This document shows positions 57,140 through 64,000 of a stretch of 64,000 bases of DNA, in pieces. Source of the DNA: Ardenticatena sp. (GTDB taxonomy: Bacteria > Chloroflexota > Anaerolineae > Ardenticatenales > Ardenticatenaceae); contig WFOS01000064.1 of the NCBI GenBank assembly GCA_015487975.1, positions 1-64,000 of the forward strand, in the 5' to 3' direction. Below the pieces are notes generated by a model that had not been told where the DNA came from, ran no database searches, and saw nothing but the letters and a program-made list of their open reading frames with translations. How positions within the stretch are numbered: position 1 is the stretch's first letter; each line of letters begins with the position of its first letter. Both the position numbers and the translations under genes were made by a program.

Positions 57140-57619
57140 TCACACAAAACGTACCACGGCTACCCACTTCACCTGACGCAACGCATCCTCACGTTCGCCC
57201 GGCACAATCAAACGCACAAGCCCATCGCGCCGAGAGAGCGGCACCCCATCACGGGCATATGCCAGCAAAACGGGGCCAATCGACGCCTGTGGTGCGGCTT
57301 CTTCGGCCGTGAGCCGTGTGCCAAAACCATCGGCGCTTACAATCTCTGCAACCTGCCACGGGACTGTAATGCCCAACGCCGCGCACAAGTCCGGAAGCGT
57401 GACCCCCGTAAACGTGAAAGGCCCTGAGGTGCCATGCCCCGTACTCACGATGAAACACTCTTCCGCTGTGGTTGCAGGCCAGGTACGGAGCATCTCCGGC
57501 GTCACATGGAATGAGCGCCCATCAGGCGCCACGACAACGAACGTGGGGTCGTCATGCGGCGGTTCGGGGTTTGGATCGTGCGCATGCGGGCGCAATGGGT
57601 CGTGCTGATGCGTGTCCAT
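57140..57619 (-). CDS. Truncated sulfite-oxidase-type molybdopterin-binding domain protein
   Basis: 159 residues. After a His/Asp/Pro-rich start (HQHDPLRPHAHDP), the chain follows the C-terminal half of the sulfite oxidase/YedY molybdopterin fold: FTFTGVTLPDLCAAL, EIVSADGFGTRLTAEEA, GPVLLAYARDGVPL, LVRLIVPGE and VKWVAVVRF. The half with the molybdenum-binding Cys is missing, so it is unlikely to be an active oxidase. The His-rich start may bind metal. Confidence 0.65.
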   Translation of the reverse strand: MDTHQHDPLRPHAHDPNPEPPHDDPTFVVVAPDGRSFHVTPEMLRTWPATTAEECFIVSTGHGTSGPFTFTGVTLPDLCAALGITVPWQVAEIVSADGFGTRLTAEEAAPQASIGPVLLAYARDGVPLSRRDGLVRLIVPGEREDALRQVKWVAVVRFV

Positions 57620-57724
57620 CTCTCCTCCACATCAATCTGTGCCTGCGTTGACAGATGAGCATCGCGCTTCAATAATGCAACAAAGCCGCACACCAGCCAA
57701 ACCAACACGCATGGAGCAGAGACG

Positions 57725-58987
57725 ATGCGCTTTCGAACACCCACCCAGCGCCTGACCATCTACATTGGCGAAAGTGACCAGTGGAAAGGCCGCCCACTCT
57801 GGCAAGCCATTCTGCAACGCCTCCGCGAAGAAGGCGTTGCAGGGGCCACTGTCATTCGCGGCATGGCGGGGTTTGGAGCACACAGCCGAATTCACACCGT
57901 CTCGCTGGTGCGGCTCTCATCCGACCTTCCGATTATCATCGAAGTTGTGGATGAAGAAGCCCGTCTGCAACAGGTGCTTCCCGCGCTCTCAGCTATGGTG
58001 CGCGAAGGGCTGATCACGCTGGAACCAGTGAAGGTTGTCAAATATGCCCATCGTCGCCTGCCTGCTTTGGGGGCTGATGTGCGTGTGGCCGACATCATGA
58101 GCCGCAACGTTCAAACGGTGCATCCGACCACGCCTGCGCATGAGGTGGCGCGGCTGTTGCTACGCCATGCGTTTCGCGCTGTTCCCGTCGTGGATGAGGA
58201 AGGGCGTGTCGTAGGTATCATTTCCGACGGTGATGTGTTGCGGCGTGGGGAGTTCGCCATTTCAGCCGGGCAAACGGTGAGCGAAGCAACCATTCAGGCC
58301 GCCCTGGCTGACCTTGCCGCCTCCAACCGTACTGCGGCGGACCTGATGACCACACCTGTCGAGACGATTCAGACGACGGCGCCTGCTATCGAAGCGGCAA
58401 CGCGCATGGCACATCGGGGCTTGAAGCGGCTCCCGGTGGTGGATGAACAGGGGCGTTTGGTCGGCATGCTGAGCCGTATCGATATCCTGCGGGCGATGAC
58501 AGACACGCTTCCTGCCGAGAATCCCCCACCGGTGTTCATCCGCGCAACGGATCTGATCAGCAAGGCGATCACGCAAGATGTGCCACGCCTCCCGCCTGAG
58601 GCACCACTGAGCGATGTTGCAACTGCCATCGTCGGGAGTTCGGTACGGCAGGTGATTGTCGTCGATGAAGAAGAGCACCCATTAGGCGTGATTACCGACG
58701 GCACCCTGATTCGTTGGGCCGAACAACGCCAACATGGGGGGCTCGTGCGTGCGTTGCTCCGCTACTTCGTTCCGCAAGAAGCTTTGTCGCTCGATGATGC
58801 CACCACGGCACGCGACTTGATGCAGCCTGTGAAGACCATTCGCGCTGATACCCCCGTTGGCGATGTGCTCCACCGTATGGTGACCGAAGGGGTCAAGCGT
58901 GCCGTCGTCGAGGATGACGAGGGGCGCATGGTGGGGATTGCCGATCGCCAGCAACTGCTGCATGCGCTCTTGGGAACGAACGGCTGA
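57725..58987 (+). CDS. DUF190 (PII-like) domain fused to four CBS domains
   Basis: 420 residues. Residues 1-105 form a DUF190 domain (LTIYIGESDQWKGRPLWQAI, GAHSRIHTVSL), related in fold to PII signal proteins. Four CBS motifs follow, as two Bateman pairs: VADIMSRNVQTVHP, AADLMTTPVETIQTT, ATDLISKAITQDVP and ARDLMQPVKTIRAD. CBS pairs bind adenine nucleotides. A cytoplasmic energy or nucleotide sensor is likely; no effector domain is attached, so it must act on a partner. Confidence 0.9.
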   Translation: MRFRTPTQRLTIYIGESDQWKGRPLWQAILQRLREEGVAGATVIRGMAGFGAHSRIHTVSLVRLSSDLPIIIEVVDEEARLQQVLPALSAMVREGLITLEPVKVVKYAHRRLPALGADVRVADIMSRNVQTVHPTTPAHEVARLLLRHAFRAVPVVDEEGRVVGIISDGDVLRRGEFAISAGQTVSEATIQAALADLAASNRTAADLMTTPVETIQTTAPAIEAATRMAHRGLKRLPVVDEQGRLVGMLSRIDILRAMTDTLPAENPPPVFIRATDLISKAITQDVPRLPPEAPLSDVATAIVGSSVRQVIVVDEEEHPLGVITDGTLIRWAEQRQHGGLVRALLRYFVPQEALSLDDATTARDLMQPVKTIRADTPVGDVLHRMVTEGVKRAVVEDDEGRMVGIADRQQLLHALLGTNG

Positions 58988-59012
58988 CCACCAGAAACGT
59001 GGTCAGCCGTTT
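58979..59012. terminator. Bidirectional terminator
   Basis: A 13-bp stem AACGGCTGACCAC/GTGGTCAGCCGTT with a 7-nt loop and a T-rich end, between converging genes. Confidence 0.85.
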
Positions 59013-59049
59013 CCATCTGTCGCCCCCATACCACCACATGTCAGCCGCG

Positions 59050-60825
59050 CTATTCCTTCATCCGCCGGCCGCCTTCTTCTGTCGAGAAAATCCAGGCGGC
59101 AATCTCACCAATGTCGATGTGGTCATCGAACGCCCATGTCGCCGGGTCGAACATAGGGCGATCATAGCGCGAACTGGAATCGAAGTCGGGAGATGGGACC
59201 GCCGCCGCTTCATCCAGCAAGCGCTGCATACGCGCCACCCAACGCGCCATGTTCGCGACACGTAAATCCACCCACTCGCTTTCCGCCCACCGCTCGATCG
59301 TCTCGGGTGTCACCTGCCAGCGATACCGCTCCCAACGATGCTCGGGGCGGCGGCGGTTGGCTGCCAGCAAGGTGCGCCCGTCGGGCATGAGAATGGGAAT
59401 ACCAATCGAAAGAAGCGACTGGCGCAAACGTGCATCTTCGTGCACCAACGCACTCACCTCGTCGGAAAGCTCCTGCGGGTCGCTTGCAGCAACAGCCGAG
59501 ACCGTACCCCGCACCCGTTTGAGCATGTAGGCCTCGTAGAGCAATTTCGAGAGTTTCGGTGGCCCCAAAATCTCGAATGCGACGCTTTCCACACCATGCT
59601 TCGCTTCCAGGTGTCGCGCCAACGCAATCGCACGTTGCCGCAACACTCCTGCACGATACGAGGGCCCCAACACCGCGCCATCCAAAGCGTTGATGACATC
59701 ACGCCCCGTGTTGATGCCTTCCAATTCGCGTACTACCGTCACCGCAATATCTTCTGGCGTCACCGCTTCCATCTGCCCCAAGGCGGTCAGCGCTGTGTAT
59801 TCCGCGAGCGAGAAGTAGCCGTTTTCGCCTGTGTCGATGAACACAGATTCAAGCACGCCCTCCACTTCCCGCCCAACGGGAAGCGTTTCGAGCGCAAACT
59901 CCCGCCCCTCTTCGAGCCGAATCCCCTCGTTGGGGGGGCAATCGTACAACGGAAATGGGCGCCCGCGCTTCCGAATGGGACCATATCCAATCTGTTTCCA
60001 CGTAATCGCCGCGGTCGGCTTTACTTCTTTCACCACAGGGCCGCCTGGCGTGCGTGCCATGAGGAAGAGCAACAATGTGTGCGCTCCGGCCATCGCCGTC
60101 TTGCTCAGCAGAACACGCGATGGTTTCTCTTCACCATGCGTGTAGGGGATGTTCAACCCCATGCCCCCCGTACCACTCGTGCCGACTTTGATATACGCAC
60201 GTGTCCCAGCGCGATGCATCGCTTCGTGCAAAATTTGCACATGGCGCACCAGTTGCGGCACGTAAATGCTTGCCAGCAACCGTTCCACTGCATTCACATA
60301 TTCCCCATTCTGCTCGGCGGGCTTTTCTTTGCCCATCGTCCATAGCTGCGTCGCACGGTCGTAAATGTCCAACACTTCGGCCGCACTGGTGTAAATGTCC
60401 TGGTACGCCAGCGCCGTCGCGGTGTTGATACAATCGACGATCGCATCGGGGATGATGCCCGGTGCGTACTCACTCGTCCCCATGACGAGTTGCGCCAAAA
60501 ACGATTCCTGCAAAATCGTTTCGTTCATCTCGCCCAAGACATCTTCGAACACCCAATGACGATACGTGGGCGACGTCAACACTTCGCGGCGGGGCAGATC
60601 TTTCATGGCAGCACGCACAAACACATTGCCCCATGCAGGAATCAGTTCGACATCGCTTTCGGGGAATTCGTCACGTAGACGCTGGACAGCTTTGCGGGCT
60701 TCATCTTCGAGCAAAGAGCTGACAATGAGGCGCTTCGGACGACGTGGAATCAATTCGCGGCATACAGCCATCCCAACCAGACCGTAGCCCCCCAACACGA
60801 GAATTGTACGATCGCGAATCTCCAT
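59050..60825 (-). CDS. Large Rossmann-fold protein of unknown function
   Basis: 591 residues, cytoplasmic. The N-terminus carries a dinucleotide motif (TILVLGGYGLVGMAVCREL) of the epimerase or saccharopine-reductase type. Further features are KVGTSGTGGMGLNIPYTHGEE (about 215), VLLSKTAMAGAHTLLLFLMAR and a large C-terminal half without recognised motifs (ANRRRPEHRWERYRW). The SGTGGMG stretch may be a second nucleotide or phosphate loop. I cannot name a reaction. It lies 87 nt after the CHAT gene on the same strand and may share its transcript. Confidence 0.75.
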   Translation of the reverse strand: MEIRDRTILVLGGYGLVGMAVCRELIPRRPKRLIVSSLLEDEARKAVQRLRDEFPESDVELIPAWGNVFVRAAMKDLPRREVLTSPTYRHWVFEDVLGEMNETILQESFLAQLVMGTSEYAPGIIPDAIVDCINTATALAYQDIYTSAAEVLDIYDRATQLWTMGKEKPAEQNGEYVNAVERLLASIYVPQLVRHVQILHEAMHRAGTRAYIKVGTSGTGGMGLNIPYTHGEEKPSRVLLSKTAMAGAHTLLLFLMARTPGGPVVKEVKPTAAITWKQIGYGPIRKRGRPFPLYDCPPNEGIRLEEGREFALETLPVGREVEGVLESVFIDTGENGYFSLAEYTALTALGQMEAVTPEDIAVTVVRELEGINTGRDVINALDGAVLGPSYRAGVLRQRAIALARHLEAKHGVESVAFEILGPPKLSKLLYEAYMLKRVRGTVSAVAASDPQELSDEVSALVHEDARLRQSLLSIGIPILMPDGRTLLAANRRRPEHRWERYRWQVTPETIERWAESEWVDLRVANMARWVARMQRLLDEAAAVPSPDFDSSSRYDRPMFDPATWAFDDHIDIGEIAAWIFSTEEGGRRMKE

Positions 60826-60912
60826 TGGTCGAGCCTCCTCTTCGAGGTATTGTTTGTCGAATGCGCCGCTAGTCTACCACATCTCTCGTCATGTGGTGAA
60901 GTCCCTTCCGAC

Positions 60913-63900
60913 TTAGAGGCGAAAAGTGGCATCGCCATAAAACAGATAACTTCCCCACGTGATATCCGACCAGCGGCGCTGTGCGAACACCATACGCCGC
61001 GCAGTATGCAACGCCTGCCCAAGTGTTTCGCCCTGCAACAGGTGCTCGTAGAAGGCGCGTGCCATGGTTTCGGCGTCGGTATCGCTCACGCGCCACGCTG
61101 TGGCAATCACGTTGCGGCTTCCCGTCGCGATGAATGCTGCTGCCAACCCGGCCGCTGTACGATGCGCCTGCCGCCACGTCAATGTGTCTGCTTGCCCGCT
61201 TTCGCACGCATTCAAAAAGACCACCGAGGGACGTGTCGGCAGCTGCACAATGTTTTGCGCGGTAATGCGCTCTTGCCCCGCCTGGTCCAGATAGAGAGCG
61301 CTCAATTCAGGGCGTTCAGGGTTGAAGAGAGCATGCCCTGCAAAATGCAAGACGTGGTAGCTCCCAATTTCTCCCAGCAGGTCCAGTGCACTTGTTCCTT
61401 CCCACAAACGCACATCGAGCCGCGGGTTCGTGGAAAGCAGCTCGTACAGATGCACACCTTCCGCCTGTGCCGCGGGTAAATCGCCCGTGGGGTTGGCCAC
61501 AATCAGGACACGTACCTTTCCTTCTGCAGGTGGCGGCAAAATCGTTCCTCCCAGTTTTTCGGTGATCAGACGCCGTGTGACAATCGAATGCAACAACAGT
61601 GGCGTGTCACCACGGGGGAAGAGTTCCCACGGAATTTGGGCGCTGAATGGGTCAAGCCGCAATGTGAGCACGGTTTCAGGCGGCAGGGTATCCAGCGCAG
61701 CACGCAACTCAGACGGCAACAGCTGGTCGCGAATTGTGCGCAGGCGTTTCAGCGTCGTTTCCTGAATATCCCCAGGGCTATGCGGCAAGAAACGCACGGC
61801 ATTCTCGATGGTTTGCAAAAACATTTCGATCTGTGAGGGGTCGAACGGCAATGTGTAGCGCGGCTCGCTTGCCAACGGTTCGGGCCCCGTGTAGGTCAAT
61901 TCCAACGCATTCCCATCGGGGTGCAAGAGAATGCTCAGGTATGCTTGCTTCCATGCCGGTCGTGCGGGTGATACCACCTGTGGCATGCCATCGTGACCAT
62001 AGAGGCGTGGCAACCAGCGTTTACGCATGGCATCTTTGGCGTCTTGCGGCGACAGCGTTTCGCGCGTTTCGACGATGATGGGCACCGGCGTATCCCCCCA
62101 TCCGTAGGTCAACGCCTGCCGCAAGGTGTCGTACTTTTCGGCATCGTACTCGACAATGTAGAGCGTTTTGAGTGACGCTTTTGCGCCAAACATTGCCAGC
62201 GTATCGAGCACGCCACGCACGAATTCGCGTGCAGCAATGCCCACAGGAAGCCCACCGCCCCCAGCGCCGTGGACGATGGTGGCAATCTCTTCCATCCCCA
62301 GCATATTGGCCGTCTGCGCGACCACACGCCCCACGGCCTGCACAATTTGCAGGCGTTGCTGTTCGGACACGGCAAACTCTTCCACCGTCCCTAACCCAAC
62401 CACCAAAACAAGATCGGCAGGCAAGCGCCCTAGGGTGGGCACGGGGAAAATGGTCGCACGCGCCCCCGTGAGGCTTCCCTGCTGCACCCACGCGGAAATA
62501 ATGCCACCCAGCTTGTCATCCACATAGCCCGTCGCGCCGCCCACAGCGGCCCCCTGCACATGGTTGACCACCAGGGCTGTTGTTGGAGCATCGGTAATCG
62601 AACCATGTGCCACCACCAGCGTGAGCGGTTCTACGCGCGTTCGAGAGGTGGTCGAGGTCGGCACCTCGGGGGGGCGTGTTTCTGTGTCGGTTGATGAGGG
62701 CGGCTCGGCAGGCTCACCAGGCGACGGAGTGTCGGTTGGCGTAAACGTGAGGCCACGTGTTGGGCGCCAGACAGGCGGCTGAACGCCAAGGTCGAAAGCA
62801 CGGCGCACCAGGGCAAAATGGTGCAGGAATTCGTCCCACAACGTCTCTCGGCTGAAATCCAGCCCGCCATAGAGATCCAGCAAAGCAGGGTCATCTAGGC
62901 CACGTTCGGGAAAGTAGATCGACAATCCGCTCACGGCGAGCGGTTCGGGGGCATTCCCCCCTCGGCGGAAGAGCGCTTCGTTGGCGAGCACCAGATTCCC
63001 CTGCGAATGGAGCATGTTGCGCACCTGCACCAGTGCCGAACGTGCAGCTGGCGGAAGGTGCGGCTGTTGCGCCAGCGCCGCGGCCAATGTGCCCATATCC
63101 ACATAGTCGGGGCGATTGCGGAAGCGGTGCGCCTGCCGCAACGCATCGAGCACTGCACGAAAGACCACGGCTTCATGGAAACGGGGCAACAACGCTTCGG
63201 CAAGCGCATTCCACGCCTCGACGAGTGCAGGCAATCCCGTTGTCAGAATGGCCGACTGCGTAATTTCATGCTGAAAACGGCTGTACACGCCCAGGTCGTA
63301 CGCCTGGACATACTCGCGCACAAGCGTGCGGGCCACACCCTCGGGGGATGCACCAGGCAACGCCTGCACCAGACGGTCATACGGCCAGCCATAGGCGGGT
63401 TCAAGTGCCTGCGACGCCATCACAATACGCGCTTGCTGCCGCACCTGATAGTGCACTTCGGCCATCGCCATCAGGCATGCATCGAACCCCAACACGTCGA
63501 ACACGGGGATTCCTGCCTCGTCCAGAGCTTGTTGCAATGCCCATTGCAATTCGCGGTTGTCCAGAAAATCCAGCGAGGAATCGTCATAGAGCAAACCGCG
63601 CTGCGTGGACGTTGTGGCGGCACTGCCCAGTTCGTCCAGCGTTGTGGCAAAAAGTGCCCGCCGAAAAGTGGGCACGTTGAAAACCGCACGGACAGCCGGC
63701 TCTTCACGGGCAACGTCTTCCAGCCGCGACCGAAAACGGGCATACACGTCGGTATCGTCCCATCCATTGCCATGATTCCACAACACCAGGGCATAGTGCC
63801 GCGCGGGGTACGTTTGCACTGCCCAGACGACAAAATCGCGCAGGGTCGCAGGGTCACCCGTGTTTGTTTCGGCGAGTGTTTGCACATGGTCGGCTGCCAA

Positions 63901-64000
63901 ATCGGGCGCTGGCGACAGGTGATATCGGTGCGTGCCCTGCTCGCGTGTGTCGAACTGCACCACCACATGCACACGCTGACGAGCATCAGGCGCCAGGCGG
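60913..64000 (-). CDS. Clostripain (C11) / CHAT caspase-like fusion protein, 5'-partial
   Basis: The frame runs off the window edge; codons before the listed GTG at 63972 stay open (APDARQRV), so the real start lies outside. More than 1,020 residues. The N-terminal clostripain-like domain has the catalytic pair in VLWNHGNGWDD and DVLGFDACLMAMAEV. A Pro/Thr/Ser linker (about 425-455) follows, then a middle domain resembling the M17 aminopeptidase N-terminal (macro-like) fold (DLVLVVGLGTVEEFAV, GLPVGIAAREFV). The C-terminal CHAT domain has its His in VLHFAGHALFN and Cys in VFLNACESGQAD. Both protease sites look intact. Confidence 0.9.
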   Translation of the reverse strand, partial: RLAPDARQRVHVVVQFDTREQGTHRYHLSPAPDLAADHVQTLAETNTGDPATLRDFVVWAVQTYPARHYALVLWNHGNGWDDTDVYARFRSRLEDVAREEPAVRAVFNVPTFRRALFATTLDELGSAATTSTQRGLLYDDSSLDFLDNRELQWALQQALDEAGIPVFDVLGFDACLMAMAEVHYQVRQQARIVMASQALEPAYGWPYDRLVQALPGASPEGVARTLVREYVQAYDLGVYSRFQHEITQSAILTTGLPALVEAWNALAEALLPRFHEAVVFRAVLDALRQAHRFRNRPDYVDMGTLAAALAQQPHLPPAARSALVQVRNMLHSQGNLVLANEALFRRGGNAPEPLAVSGLSIYFPERGLDDPALLDLYGGLDFSRETLWDEFLHHFALVRRAFDLGVQPPVWRPTRGLTFTPTDTPSPGEPAEPPSSTDTETRPPEVPTSTTSRTRVEPLTLVVAHGSITDAPTTALVVNHVQGAAVGGATGYVDDKLGGIISAWVQQGSLTGARATIFPVPTLGRLPADLVLVVGLGTVEEFAVSEQQRLQIVQAVGRVVAQTANMLGMEEIATIVHGAGGGGLPVGIAAREFVRGVLDTLAMFGAKASLKTLYIVEYDAEKYDTLRQALTYGWGDTPVPIIVETRETLSPQDAKDAMRKRWLPRLYGHDGMPQVVSPARPAWKQAYLSILLHPDGNALELTYTGPEPLASEPRYTLPFDPSQIEMFLQTIENAVRFLPHSPGDIQETTLKRLRTIRDQLLPSELRAALDTLPPETVLTLRLDPFSAQIPWELFPRGDTPLLLHSIVTRRLITEKLGGTILPPPAEGKVRVLIVANPTGDLPAAQAEGVHLYELLSTNPRLDVRLWEGTSALDLLGEIGSYHVLHFAGHALFNPERPELSALYLDQAGQERITAQNIVQLPTRPSVVFLNACESGQADTLTWRQAHRTAAGLAAAFIATGSRNVIATAWRVSDTDAETMARAFYEHLLQGETLGQALHTARRMVFAQRRWSDITWGSYLFYGDATFRL

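Overview
The window looks like a chromosome segment of a thermophilic or moderately thermophilic member of the Chloroflexota. That placement is inference: no rRNA is present and no search was run. Pointers are a LysW-dependent alpha-aminoadipate (AAA) lysine cluster, which is typical of Thermus, Deinococcus, Chloroflexota and archaea; a Rex repressor; an atpBEFHAGDC operon followed by mreB; several lipobox proteins; CHAT and clostripain caspase-like proteases; and consistent sigma-A type promoters (TTGACA / TATAMT) with AGGAGG ribosome binding sites.

Layout. 1-1396: no convincing gene, with an AT-rich patch. 1397-5022: plus-strand run of lipoprotein, membrane proteins, an NmrA-like protein and a VPS10/sortilin-type propeller. 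5138-7872: NarL-type two-component pair whose promoter sits on the start codon. 8225-11158: secreted GH13 amylolytic enzyme behind a strong promoter and a GAACGTTC operator. 11242-19351 (minus): mreB and the complete F1Fo ATP synthase operon. 19544-20980: RsmF-like rRNA methyltransferase. 21052-29844: lysine cluster lysW-lysX-lysY-lysZ-lysJ-lysK-homocitrate synthase-lysT-lysU with a long leader. 29893-30828: rex with its own operator, and tRNA-Cys. 30881-32344: cytoplasmic GH13 enzyme with the same GAACGTTC motif upstream. 32433-35176: SmtB-type zinc sensor and ZntA-type exporter. 35337-37586: hisC and an exported protein. 37652-40725: methyltransferase, thioredoxins, TlpA, a TrmH-like enzyme and a CBM48 protein. 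40841-45959: branched-chain amino acid (Liv) ABC transporter. 46232-49399: two UroD-like paralogues, a 3Fe-4S ferredoxin and a thioesterase. 49312-50573: decayed island with methylase and helicase remnants and a RAYT, bounded by an 88-bp direct repeat. 50719-51787: rpsP-khpA-rimM. 51946-55476: full-length metH. 55553-64000: MFS transporter, sulfite-oxidase-like domain, DUF190-CBS protein, large Rossmann protein, and the edge-truncated clostripain/CHAT protein.

The most striking feature is the 464-nt leader in front of lysW. It contains two successive short reading frames packed with lysine codons (KQQKKAKK and KKKCKKAK). Each is followed, 11-12 nt after its last Lys codon, by a 12-nt arm able to pair with the 5' side of the next intrinsic terminator. 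This is the full anatomy of two tandem ribosome-mediated lysine attenuators acting in series.

A second theme is local regulation readable from DNA: a Rex palindrome lying over the rex -10 box, an SmtB-like operator before the zinc sensor, and one operator motif shared by two unlinked GH13 genes. A third is caspase-like biology: the last gene joins a clostripain domain and a CHAT domain in one polypeptide.
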